In this document: positions 1 through 8,105 of the stretch, one piece after another
Numbering within the stretch: position 1 is the first letter of the stretch
How the letters are laid out: the number at the start of each line of letters is the position of its first letter
Origin: Treponema sp.
GTDB lineage: Bacteria > Spirochaetota > Spirochaetia > Treponematales > Breznakiellaceae
Reading direction: 5' to 3'
Assembly (NCBI GenBank): GCA_031283505.1
Contig: JAITBO010000111.1
Coordinates: forward strand, 1 to 28,139
Length of the DNA stretch: 28,139 nucleotides
Translations under genes and position numbers: made by a program
Notes under the pieces: model-generated
Database searches by the model: none
Seen by the model: only the letters and a program-made list of their open reading frames with translations
What the model was told of the DNA's origin: nothing

Positions 1-1
1 A

Positions 2-1012
2 TACCGCTCGACAAGCAGTGAGGGCGAGTATTCTCAAGTTGGTTCAACAAGCAGTCCCTACACTTCCTATACCGATACGGGACTGTCGCCAAACACGACC
101 TACTATTACAAGGTGTCCGCCTATAACAGCTCTTACGCGGGAAGTGCAAGCGAAAGCCTACCGTCGTTAACTTCTGAGACAACGAGGGTAGCCTTTCCTT
201 TAAACGTAAGCGCAACGGCGGCGGCGTCAAGCAGTATTACGGTATCATGGGAGCAGGTTTCCGGCGCTACAGAGTACAAGGTATACCGCTCGACAACCTA
301 TTACGGCACGTATTCTCTGGCGGGAGATTCGACCTCTACTTCCTATGCCGATACGGAACTGTCGCCAATCACGACCTACTATTACAAAGTGTCCGCCTAT
401 AACGGCAAGGGAGAAGGCGCACAGTCATCGTATACTTACGCGACGACGAAGCTAGGAATACCTTCAATCGTAACGGCAACGGATTCAAGCAGAAGCAGCA
501 TTACGGTGTCGTGGAATTCGGTGTCTAATGCAAGCTACTATTATATATACCGCGCGACAAGCAGTGACGGTGAGTATTCTCAAGTTGGTTCAACAAGCAG
601 TTCCTACACTTCCTATACCGATACGGGACTGTCGCTAAACACGACCTACTATTACAAGGTGTCCGCTTATAGCAACAACTACAACGAAGAAAGCGCACAG
701 TCACCGGATTTCCCGTGCACGATAACCGTTACGGCCGCGCAGGTAACGGTCAGCTTCACCGAACCCAAGGATGAAACCATTACCGTGACCCAAAGCCAGA
801 ATGATTCCGGCGTTTTGACCGTATCCGTAAGCGGTTCATTTAGCAGCTACCGGTGGTTCCTGGACGGCGTTCCGGTGAAAGATGAAACCGAAAGTTCCCT
901 TACCCTGGACATAGGGGAACTTGCGCCTAAACGGCATGAATTAACGGTATTCGTAACCGACGAGAAGAGCGTGCAATATGCAAAAGCCCTGCGTTTTACT
1001 GTTTGGAAATAA
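2..1012 (+). CDS. FN3-repeat surface protein, 5'-truncated by window edge
   Basis: The reading frame is open from base 2 to the TAA at 1010-1012, so the gene begins upstream of the window. The visible 336 residues hold three fibronectin type III-like modules (the first partial), each with the pattern SSITVSW...Y.VYR...SYTDT.LSP.TTYYYKVSAY. The modules lie at about 2-190, 194-451 and 452-715. A C-terminal domain of about 98 residues (716-1009) is different: beta-rich and Ig/PKD-like, with S.S.G.F.SYRWFLDGVPV. FN3 arrays in bacteria are usually extracellular adhesion or spacer modules; a surface or secreted role is inferred. The next gene starts 12 bases downstream behind a shared AAGGAGG, so the two are probably co-transcribed. 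The modules match those of the next gene closely at DNA level. The N-terminus and any signal sequence are not visible. Confidence 0.8.
   Translation, partial: YRSTSSEGEYSQVGSTSSPYTSYTDTGLSPNTTYYYKVSAYNSSYAGSASESLPSLTSETTRVAFPLNVSATAAASSSITVSWEQVSGATEYKVYRSTTYYGTYSLAGDSTSTSYADTELSPITTYYYKVSAYNGKGEGAQSSYTYATTKLGIPSIVTATDSSRSSITVSWNSVSNASYYYIYRATSSDGEYSQVGSTSSSYTSYTDTGLSLNTTYYYKVSAYSNNYNEESAQSPDFPCTITVTAAQVTVSFTEPKDETITVTQSQNDSGVLTVSVSGSFSSYRWFLDGVPVKDETESSLTLDIGELAPKRHELTVFVTDEKSVQYAKALRFTVWK
194..451 (+). repeat. FN3 DNA module, copy 1
   Basis: This module is nearly identical in DNA to 3656-3910 in the next gene. For example, both copies carry the run encoding YRSTTY.GTYSL followed by DSTSTSY and T-E-L-S-P-I-T. 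Differences are scattered single bases. The neighbouring modules also share long runs: the stretch encoding TSYTDTGLSPNT recurs near 61-100, 609-650 and 3520-3555. Confidence 0.8.
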
Positions 1013-1024
1013 GGAGGATTTAGA

Positions 1025-4000
1025 ATGAAACGTATTAAACAGAATCTTATGTTTGCCGCTTTGGCGGTCTTCGCTGCCCTGACCGCATCTTGTTTTACGC
1101 CCTTTGACCCGCCCCCCTCCGTTACCGCGGAAGGCGCGGGACGAGTGGTCCTTACGGTCTCTTCTGGGCAAGCCGGCTCTGCCCGGACCGTTCTGCCCGG
1201 AAAAAATCAAGTCTTTAACCGTTATGAACTGGTCTTTAGCAAAGAAGGCGAGGAAGATGTTACGCCCGCTAATACTACAGACATTACCGGAGCCGGGGTA
1301 AGCCAGGATCTGGCCGCCGGAACCTGGACCGCCGCGGTCAAGGCCTACAACCGCTTTACGCCCACAGGGGGGGAGGAAAAAGAATACCTGGCCGCTCGTG
1401 GCAACGCGGAGGTATCCATAACCTCGGGAGCGATTACTCCGGTGACGGTACACCTTGAGCCGGTGATGGAGACCGGGGTGAAGGGTATCTTTAGCTATAC
1501 CGTGACTTTTCCCTCTGTAGACGCCGCCGCCGTGACCCTGGGAACCGGTTATTCGGCAAGTTTGGAATCGGGAACGAATGTTTCCGTGGAAGTAGAACCC
1601 GGCTATTACGACCTCACCATCACCCTGAGCAAAGCCGGGGCCATAATCGCCGGGGCCGCAGAAACGGTGCATATCTATTCCGGCCTGAAGTCGGAAGCGG
1701 AATACATCTTTGGCAATGATTTTTCCCTTTTAAAGGGTCCCGGCGACAGCGTAACGGCAACGGCGCAATCGGCAACCAGCATCCTTGTTTCATGGGACGG
1801 CGTTTCGGGCGCCGAAAGCTACAACATATACCGCGGTGACAGCGTGGACGGCGAGTATACGCTGGTAACGTCGTCAACAGGAACATCGTATACCAATACG
1901 GGATTATCCGAAGATACGATCTATTACTACAAGGTAAGCGCGGTAACCGGCGGAGTGGAAGGACCAAAATCAGACTGCATTTCTGCGGCGACATTGGTGC
2001 TGGCGCCATCCGGCATAACGGCAACGCAGCTATCGTCAAGCGGCGTCCTTGTTTCATGGAACGGCGTTTCAGGCGCTACAATCTACAAGGTATACCGCTA
2101 CAGCGGCAGCTACCCCAACTCCGATTTGTTTGTGCCGGTGGGTTCGTCAACGGAAACGTCGTATACCGATACGGGATTATCCCCAAGTACAACCTATTAC
2201 TACAAGGTAAGCGCGGCGGGCAAGGCGGTGGAAGGCTCTCAATCAACAAGCTATGCTTCCGCAGCGACAATGAGCGAGGCCGAGGATACAACGATAGAAG
2301 GGGTGTATATCGGGATTATTTCTTTTGCGGGAACGGCAAGCGACTTGGGTCTCGTTCGTCTTAACGCATCGGGAAGAACCACGCTTCTCAACCAGCTTGA
2401 TGATAGTTACACCATTGCGTCTCAAAGCGGTACCGCGCTCTTCTATGCGGTTCATAAGGCATTGGCTAATCTCAAAAGCAGGGAAAACCGGTATCCCGCG
2501 GACCTTGAGTCGGTGAACGTGCTTACCTTTACGGACGGGCTTGATAACGCGTCAACGGGAAAATCCGCAGCCGATCCGATTGAAGAACAGACCTTCGATA
2601 CCGATAATGAGTATACCACGTATTTGAGCGAACAAATCGCCGACCGCACCATAGCGGGCAAGTCCATTAGCGCATATTCCGTAGGCGTCAGGGGAGACGA
2701 TGTTGCTGATACCACAAAGTTTGGGAACGATCTGGAGAAGATAGCCGGTACGGGGAACAGCCGGATCTTAACGGATTTTGGAGACCTGCAAACGACTTTT
2801 CAAGGTATCGCCGACAGCTTGCAGGTAATGCAGGTGCTCAATACTACATTTACGATGAAAACCACCCTGCTCGGAAGCGGTACCAAGGTGCGCATGACCT
2901 TTGACGTAACCGGCACGAGCGCCTCGGATGCCGCGGCGTCGTCAAAATATATTGAAGGTACCATAACCAGAACGGGAACGGGAACAAACATGGCGTATAC
3001 CTTCAATACCATAACCTACGCTGGCGGGCTTGGTTCGGAGCAAGGGGCAGGTCCCATAACCGGCGTTATAAACGGTTCGGAGATTAATTTCGCGTTTACC
3101 GGCGTTGACGGCTATATTCCGGCCAGCGATGAATCAAAAGCGAAGCAATGGCTTATGCCTTCCGACGCGACGGCGTGGCAAAGAAACAGCGAGTATTCCG
3201 TAACCGGCGCGACGACTACCGAGATTGACTCGCTCTCCTCGATTATTTATCTGGTGCTGGATTCCAGCACATCCTTGGATACGACGAATATCGGGCTGAT
3301 TAGGAGCGCGGCGAAAGCTTTTATCAATTCCCTTTATAGTCAGATCTATATGCTTGTTCCTTCCGGCGTAAGCGCAGCTACGGCGGGTTCAAACAGCGTT
3401 ACGGTATCGTGGAACCGGGTTTCCAGCGAAAACAGTTCTAATAGCGTAAACGGCTATTATATATACCGCGCGACAAGCAGTGACGGCCCGTATACGCGGT
3501 TGAATAACAACTATACCACTTCCTATACCGATACGGGACTGTCGCCAAACACGGCCTACTATTACAAAGTGTCCGCCAATATTTACACCAGTTATTACGA
3601 TTCATGGGAAGGCGCGCAGTCATCCTATGCCTCCGCGACGACGAGTCCGTCCGCTCCTTCCGGCGTAACGGCAACGGCGGTGGATTCAAGCAGCATTACG
3701 GTATCGTGGGCTCAGGTTTCCGGCGCTACAGGGTACAAAGTATACCGCTCGACAACCTATTCCGGCACGTATTCTCTGGAGGAAGATTCGACCTCTACTT
3801 CCTATACCGATACGGAACTGTCGCCAATCACGATCTACTATTACAAAGTGTCCGCCTATAACGACAACGGAGAAGGCACACAGTCATCGTATTTTTTCGC
3901 GAGGACGAAGCTAACTACACCTTCAAACGTAACGGCAATGGCGGCATCTTCAAGCAGTATTACGGTATCGTGGGATCATGTTTCCGGCACAAGCTACTAT

Positions 4001-4192
4001 TATGTATACCGCGCGACAAGCAATGACGGCACGTATACTCTTGTGACTGATTCTGTCTCTTCTTCCTCTGTTTCCTATACCAATACGGGACTGTCGGCAG
4101 ACACGACCTACTATTACAAGGTATCTGCCTATAATTCCAATTATGGGGAAAGCACGCAGTCATCTTACGTTTTCGCGACAACCACACAATAA
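1025..4192 (+). CDS. Lipoprotein with FN3 modules and a permuted VWA-like domain
   Basis: This 1055-residue protein starts behind a strong Shine-Dalgarno (AAGGAGG, 1011-1017). A signal peptide ends in LTASC, making Cys23 the likely lipidation site under the relaxed spirochaetal lipobox. Residues 24-235 are a beta-rich N-terminal region. FN3 modules occupy about 238-324 and 325-415. A VWA-like core spans 424-600 (GVYIGIISF, SGTALFYAV with Thr470, VLTFTDGLDN with Asp504). A 140-residue linker follows. Then the strand and helix that normally open a VWA domain appear late: IIYLVLDSSTS, with DxSxS at 746-750, and a helix to about 772. Three more FN3 modules (about 777-874, 875-962, 963-1055) finish the protein. 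VWA domains bind ligands through a metal site made from DxSxS, Thr and Asp. A surface adhesin or binding role is inferred. The last three modules align in order with the preceding gene. Confidence 0.85.
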   Translation: MKRIKQNLMFAALAVFAALTASCFTPFDPPPSVTAEGAGRVVLTVSSGQAGSARTVLPGKNQVFNRYELVFSKEGEEDVTPANTTDITGAGVSQDLAAGTWTAAVKAYNRFTPTGGEEKEYLAARGNAEVSITSGAITPVTVHLEPVMETGVKGIFSYTVTFPSVDAAAVTLGTGYSASLESGTNVSVEVEPGYYDLTITLSKAGAIIAGAAETVHIYSGLKSEAEYIFGNDFSLLKGPGDSVTATAQSATSILVSWDGVSGAESYNIYRGDSVDGEYTLVTSSTGTSYTNTGLSEDTIYYYKVSAVTGGVEGPKSDCISAATLVLAPSGITATQLSSSGVLVSWNGVSGATIYKVYRYSGSYPNSDLFVPVGSSTETSYTDTGLSPSTTYYYKVSAAGKAVEGSQSTSYASAATMSEAEDTTIEGVYIGIISFAGTASDLGLVRLNASGRTTLLNQLDDSYTIASQSGTALFYAVHKALANLKSRENRYPADLESVNVLTFTDGLDNASTGKSAADPIEEQTFDTDNEYTTYLSEQIADRTIAGKSISAYSVGVRGDDVADTTKFGNDLEKIAGTGNSRILTDFGDLQTTFQGIADSLQVMQVLNTTFTMKTTLLGSGTKVRMTFDVTGTSASDAAASSKYIEGTITRTGTGTNMAYTFNTITYAGGLGSEQGAGPITGVINGSEINFAFTGVDGYIPASDESKAKQWLMPSDATAWQRNSEYSVTGATTTEIDSLSSIIYLVLDSSTSLDTTNIGLIRSAAKAFINSLYSQIYMLVPSGVSAATAGSNSVTVSWNRVSSENSSNSVNGYYIYRATSSDGPYTRLNNNYTTSYTDTGLSPNTAYYYKVSANIYTSYYDSWEGAQSSYASATTSPSAPSGVTATAVDSSSITVSWAQVSGATGYKVYRSTTYSGTYSLEEDSTSTSYTDTELSPITIYYYKVSAYNDNGEGTQSSYFFARTKLTTPSNVTAMAASSSSITVSWDHVSGTSYYYVYRATSNDGTYTLVTDSVSSSSVSYTNTGLSADTTYYYKVSAYNSNYGESTQSSYVFATTTQ
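3656..3910 (+). repeat. FN3 DNA module, copy 2
   Basis: This is the counterpart of 194-451 and lies inside the lipoprotein gene. The order of module types (TSS-type, TTY-type, TSS/TSN-type) is the same in both genes. That suggests a block duplication of three modules, or gene conversion between the genes, rather than independent module gain. Confidence 0.8.
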
Positions 4193-4233
4193 GTATACGC
4201 CTGTGGCGCTTGGCGTTCCCGCGTTCTAGTGAC

Positions 4234-4261
4234 AAAAAGCCCGGCCTTGCCGGGCTTTTTG
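4234..4261 (+). terminator. Rho-independent terminator after the FN3 gene pair
   Basis: The perfect stem GCCCGGC (4239-4245) / GCCGGGC (4249-4255) has a 3-nt loop and is flanked by A5 and T5 tracts. It lies 42 bases after the lipoprotein stop codon. The A-tract and T-tract symmetry could let it work in both directions. Confidence 0.9.
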
Positions 4262-4350
4262 CTATTGCGTATATGCTTTGCGGTAATTGATATATCCTCT
4301 CTTTTAGATTAATCAATCTGTCGGCGTGAATTTGCGGACACTTTTTTTAT

Positions 4351-4588
4351 GAGCGGGTAAAGGCGCTGACCAGCCGGAGACGAAGCGAGACCATGGAAGG
4401 GATACTGAGGGAACAGACTATCCTGTTACAGGGATGGTTGGGTATACAGTATAGCGGACATAAAGACATATCAGAAACGGATAAACGAATGGCTGGGACG
4501 GCGGATACGGCAAATATAGTGGAAACGCTGGAAACGGGTAAGGACGCGATGGGAGAACCTGATGAAGCTATAGGTTGGCAAGACTAAA
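4351..4588 (+). pseudogene. Group II intron maturase, C-terminal remnant
   Basis: Frame 1 from 4351 reads ERVKALTSRRRSETMEGIL and then LLQGW. At about 4440 the similarity jumps to frame 2 and reads VYSIADIKTYQKRINEWL, GRRIRQI, stop (TAG 4517-4519), WKRWKRVRTRWENLMKL, stop (TAG 4571-4573), VGKTK. This matches the maturase-specific (GIIM) region of group II intron reverse transcriptases, whose usual pattern is ..LTSR...GWvnYy.iAdmk....ldeWirRRiR...WKqWKr.rtr..nL.klGv. One frameshift and two stop codons make it non-functional. The reverse transcriptase domains upstream and the expected AWEWANTRKG tail downstream are missing. The residue pattern is seen in the sequence; the family assignment comes from known group II intron proteins. 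Confidence 0.8.
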
Positions 4589-4599
4589 TGTACCAATAT

Positions 4600-4640
4600 C
4601 TCCGTGCAACTCCGTGTACCCCATGGTAGTTTTTCTCTAA
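4600..4640 (+). repeat. Dispersed CTCCGTGCAACTCCGTG-type repeat
   Basis: The 17 bases at 4600-4616 match the reverse complement of 24104-24120 at 15 of 17 positions, and a T-rich end follows. The repeat directly abuts the broken maturase, so it may mark a deletion junction. The same repeat type forms one arm of the inverted repeat at 24099-24203. Confidence 0.5.
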
Positions 4641-4708
4641 GAAACTGTACAGTTCCTTGGGGCAATTATGGGGTAAAAAAAGTAAACGCCGATGCCCTGC
4701 GGCCTCCC

Positions 4709-4738
4709 TTGAACAGTCCCGGCGCTATGGGGTATTCT
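4709..4738 (+). promoter_or_regulatory. Probable pheT promoter
   Basis: TTGAAC (4709-4714) and TATTCT (4733-4738) are separated by 18 bases. The start point would be near 4745, leaving a leader of about 11 nt that holds AGGAAA (4745-4750) before the ATG at 4756. No T-box or leader-peptide structure was recognised. A 12-bp perfect palindrome, AACTGTACAGTT (4643-4654), lies upstream. Confidence 0.45.
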
Positions 4739-4755
4739 GTCGTCAGGAAATATTT

Positions 4756-6525
4756 ATGCCTAAAATTGAAGTAAACGAAGAAGTTTTTTATGCCCTGGCG
4801 GGAATAAACCGTGAGGATGCCGGGGAAGCCGCAAAGTCTTCTTTGGAAGAACTCCTGAGCTATGCCAAGGCGGAACTGGACTCGGACCCCTGGTCTGGGG
4901 ACGAGGGGCTTCCCCCGGAAGAGCGGACGCTTAAAATAGAGTTGAACGACACCAACCGGCCCGATCTCTGGGCCACGGCCGGATGCGCCCGGCAGCTCCG
5001 GCTCGTCAACGGCGGAAAGCGTCCGGAGTACCCTTTCTTCTCGTCTCCGGGCGGAACCAGACCGGCAAGCCGGAAGGTGACGGTGGAAGCTTCCGTTAAG
5101 CAGGTCCGGCCCTATTTGGCGGGTTTTATCGCCTCCGAAAAAGCCGTCACCGACGCTTCCCTGAGGGACATGATCCAGACCCAGGAGAAGCTTGCCTGGA
5201 ATTTTGGCCGGAAGCGCCGGACCATCTCCATGGGTATCTACCGTACCGCCATTATCAAGTGGCCCATCGTTTACAGGGCCGTGGATCCCGATTCGGTTTC
5301 CTTTGTGCCCCTTCAGTGGGACACGCCGCTTACCCTCCGGGAGATTCTCAGGCAGCATCCCAAGGGGAAGGAATATGCCTTTATTCAGGAACATGAGCCT
5401 CTTCACCCTCTGCTTCTGGACAGCACGGGCGGTATCCTCTCGTATCCGCCCATCATCAACTCCGCGGATATAGGCGCGGTTCAGGTTGGAGATGCCGATC
5501 TGTTTGTGGAGCTTACCGGGACGGACCAGATCAGCGTGACCCTGGCGGCGTCCATCGTGGCCTGCGACCTGGCGGATCAAGGCTTTGTCATAGAGCCTGC
5601 GGAAGTGGACTACGAATACGAAACCCCCTTTGGCCGCACGGTTACGACCCCCTATTATTTCCAGGAGCCGGTGTTCTGTTCCCTTTCCCGCATCGAGAAG
5701 TTCGTGGGAGAAAAGCTGGACGCGGACGAATGTCTGGCGGCCCTGGAGCGGATGGGCTGCAAGGCCGAAAAAGCCGTATCCCTCGAAAAGGGCCGGCGGG
5801 AACAGGCTCCTGCGGAGGGCGTCAAGGTATATCCTCCGGAATACCGGAACGATTTTCTCCATGCCGCGGATGTAATGGAGGATGTGGTTATAGGCCGGAG
5901 GCTTAACACGTTCAAACCCGAAAGGCCCCGGGATTTCACCATAGGCCGGCTTACACCCATCACCCTGTTCAGCCGCAAGGTCAAGGAACTCCTGGTGGGA
6001 ATGGGCTATCAGGAGATGATCTACAACTATCTTGGTTCCCGAAAGGACCTGGTAGAAAATATGCTGGGGGACGGTTCCCGCATCGTCAGGATTGCCAATC
6101 CCATGACCGAAAACTACGAATACGTCAGGGACAGCGTTCTGGCTTCCCTCATGATGAGCGAAGCCGCGTCGGGCCACTCGGTTTATCCCCACCGCATTTT
6201 CGAGATAGGGAAGATAGCTTGCCGGAATGACGCGGAAAATTACGGCGTCAGTACCCGGCAATATGCGGGTTTCCTCCAGGCGGACAAGGACGCCAACTTC
6301 AATATTGCCGCAGCCCAGCTTCAAACCCTGTTCTACTATCTTTCGCGGGAATATGCTGTGGAGGAGTCCGGGGACAGCCGCTTTATCCCCGGACGCGGGG
6401 CAGCCCTTCTTTACCGGGGCAAACCCGCCGGCGTCTTCGGTGAGGTTCATCCCGGCGTGCTGGAAAATTGGGGGATAACCGTCCCCTGTATTGCCGCGGA
6501 ATTCGATCTGGACGCGCTGTTGTAG
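4756..6525 (+). CDS. pheT: Phenylalanine-tRNA ligase beta subunit, archaeal/eukaryal type
   Basis: This is the beta subunit of the alpha2-beta2 enzyme that charges tRNA-Phe in the cytoplasm. The 589-residue length, with MPKIEVNE at the start, fits the short archaeal/eukaryal form. The bacterial form is about 800 residues, with an N-terminal EMAP-like domain and a C-terminal anticodon-binding domain; both are absent here. Recognisable stretches are the B3/4 editing region with YPPIINSADIG and FVELTGTD (about residues 230-265), a B5 region with CLAALERMGC, and the catalytic-like core from LTPITLFSRKVKELLVGMGY to the C-terminus, with RIANPMTENYEYVRDS. The ATG at 4756 is preferred over upstream starts because of AGGAAA and the family N-terminus. 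pheS is not adjacent. Spirochaetes are known to carry this PheRS type. Confidence 0.93.
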   Translation: MPKIEVNEEVFYALAGINREDAGEAAKSSLEELLSYAKAELDSDPWSGDEGLPPEERTLKIELNDTNRPDLWATAGCARQLRLVNGGKRPEYPFFSSPGGTRPASRKVTVEASVKQVRPYLAGFIASEKAVTDASLRDMIQTQEKLAWNFGRKRRTISMGIYRTAIIKWPIVYRAVDPDSVSFVPLQWDTPLTLREILRQHPKGKEYAFIQEHEPLHPLLLDSTGGILSYPPIINSADIGAVQVGDADLFVELTGTDQISVTLAASIVACDLADQGFVIEPAEVDYEYETPFGRTVTTPYYFQEPVFCSLSRIEKFVGEKLDADECLAALERMGCKAEKAVSLEKGRREQAPAEGVKVYPPEYRNDFLHAADVMEDVVIGRRLNTFKPERPRDFTIGRLTPITLFSRKVKELLVGMGYQEMIYNYLGSRKDLVENMLGDGSRIVRIANPMTENYEYVRDSVLASLMMSEAASGHSVYPHRIFEIGKIACRNDAENYGVSTRQYAGFLQADKDANFNIAAAQLQTLFYYLSREYAVEESGDSRFIPGRGAALLYRGKPAGVFGEVHPGVLENWGITVPCIAAEFDLDALL

Positions 6526-6605
6526 TTTCTTGGGATTTTTGGTTTTATTTTTATTCGTACTATGGTTATCGCCTTTGTTTACGCCGGTATGGGAAAGACA
6601 GTGGC

Positions 6606-6634
6606 TTGACTAAGTAATTATAACAGTATATGTA
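6606..6634 (+). promoter_or_regulatory. Possible promoter of the MATE gene
   Basis: TTGACT (6606-6611) is followed at a 17-base spacing by TATGTA (6629-6634); TATATG at 6627 is an alternative. The ATG comes 8 bases later with no Shine-Dalgarno in between. The -10 match is weak. Confidence 0.35.
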
Positions 6635-6642
6635 TTAGTTTT

Positions 6643-8037
6643 ATGCCATTAACAAACAAACATCTGGGTCCCTGGAGTTTCTACCGGGAGGCGATCACTA
6701 TTGCTTTACCCGTAATGTTGCAGCAACTCATCATGAGTATGGTTTCCCTGATCGACAATTTTATGGTCGCCGGTCTTGGGGATGTCAGCATGGCAGCGGT
6801 AAACGTGACGAATCAGATCAACTTTATTTTTATTGTGATTCTTAACGCTGTCTGTGGGGCGGGCGGAATTTACCTTGCCCAGTTTAACGGCGCCAAAAAT
6901 GCCGAAGGTATGCGTCATGCCTACCGGTTCAAGGTGATTTTCGCCTGCGGCGTGGCGGCAATATACTTTGTCCTTTGCTGGCTCATTCCGCGTCAGATGC
7001 TGGGTATGATGACTATGGGCAATGCCGCTCAGGGTGAAATCGTTGACACCGGTGTGCGGTACATCAGGCTCATTTCCTTTACCTTGTTCCCCATGGCGAT
7101 CTCCGCAGCCATAGGTACTTCTTACCGTGAGACAGGCCGCCCCAAGATTCCTCTGATCATCTCCGCCGCCGCTACCATGGTGAATACTGTGGGAAACTGG
7201 TTCCTGATTTATGGGAACCTGGGCGCTCCCCGGCTTGAGGTGACCGGCGCGGCCCTGGCGACCATCCTGGCCCGGCTTGTCGAAGCGGCGGTTTTTTTGC
7301 TCTACACCCGTACTTCCCGTAAGGACAGGGCGCCGTTCTTTACCGGCTTTCGGGGAATATTTCAGGTGGACAGGCGTCTTATAGCGGAGATTCTCGCAAA
7401 ATCGGGCATGATGTTTTTGTCCGAAGCTTCCTGGGTGAGTTCCGAAACCATCATGACCGCTCTCTACAACGGACGGGGCGGCGCGGAGGTAGTGGCCGGA
7501 ATGGCCGCAGGCTGGACCATCGCAAATATTTTTTTCCTCCTCTTTGGCGGCATCGGAACCACCTCCGCAGTTCTGGTTGGCGGCAGCCTGGGAGCCGGTA
7601 AGCTTAACGAAGCCCGTAAGCGTGGAGAATGGCTCAAGTCCGGCTCCGTTGCCGCCGGCTGCATCATTGCTGTTGCCGGAGCCGGCGCCGCAACCGTCCT
7701 TATCCCTTTGGTGTTTTCCAACCTTACCGACACCGCCCGACATATCAGCCTGGGACTGGTCTATGTTATCATTTTCTATCTGCCCCTCTGGTCCCTGCTC
7801 AACGCCCAGTTCGCCATTTCACGGGCAGGAGGCGACACCGCCCTCGGTATGTACGTTGATGTCTCGGTGAACACCCTTATCTTCGTCCCCGGCGCCTTCG
7901 CCCTTGCCCTGCTCACCCCGCTGCCTCCGGTAACCATGTTCGCCATCGTAAAACTGTCGGACATCGTTAAATACCTGGTGGCCCGGTACTGGTACAAAAA
8001 GGAACGGTGGGTAAGAAATCTGACAAAAAGGACCTGA
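6643..8037 (+). CDS. MATE-family efflux transporter
   Basis: This 464-residue, strongly hydrophobic protein has about 12 predicted membrane segments. It shows the MATE family layout: an N-terminal ALPVMLQQLIMSMVSLIDNF segment, and in the second half VLVGGSLGAGKLNEARKRG, the repeat of the cytoplasmic-loop motif. MATE proteins export cationic drugs or metabolites in exchange for Na+ or H+; the substrate cannot be read from sequence. The length matches the family (450-480 residues). The ATG at 6643 leaves about 20 residues before the first membrane segment, which is normal. No Shine-Dalgarno is seen, and a promoter-like sequence abuts the start. It stands alone, and the gene to its right converges on it. 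Confidence 0.9.
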   Translation: MPLTNKHLGPWSFYREAITIALPVMLQQLIMSMVSLIDNFMVAGLGDVSMAAVNVTNQINFIFIVILNAVCGAGGIYLAQFNGAKNAEGMRHAYRFKVIFACGVAAIYFVLCWLIPRQMLGMMTMGNAAQGEIVDTGVRYIRLISFTLFPMAISAAIGTSYRETGRPKIPLIISAAATMVNTVGNWFLIYGNLGAPRLEVTGAALATILARLVEAAVFLLYTRTSRKDRAPFFTGFRGIFQVDRRLIAEILAKSGMMFLSEASWVSSETIMTALYNGRGGAEVVAGMAAGWTIANIFFLLFGGIGTTSAVLVGGSLGAGKLNEARKRGEWLKSGSVAAGCIIAVAGAGAATVLIPLVFSNLTDTARHISLGLVYVIIFYLPLWSLLNAQFAISRAGGDTALGMYVDVSVNTLIFVPGAFALALLTPLPPVTMFAIVKLSDIVKYLVARYWYKKERWVRNLTKRT

Positions 8038-8105
8038 CATTTTTGTTTGGCTGACGCAGGATCGCGCGGGAATGAGCCTCTGCGGAGCTATGTTAAACGG
8101 ATAAT

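Noticed and set aside
1..4200. FN3 tandem DNA repeats as a CRISPR array
   Set aside because: The repeats stay in frame, encode FN3 modules, and have no unique spacers of regular length.
4393..4587. 64-codon plus-strand frame as an intact small gene
   Set aside because: It is one frame of the frameshifted maturase remnant; its second half lies out of the conserved frame.
4666..6450. 594-codon open frame on the minus strand opposite pheT
   Set aside because: It is antisense to a well-supported pheT, has no family motif or Shine-Dalgarno, and reads like a GC-rich shadow frame.
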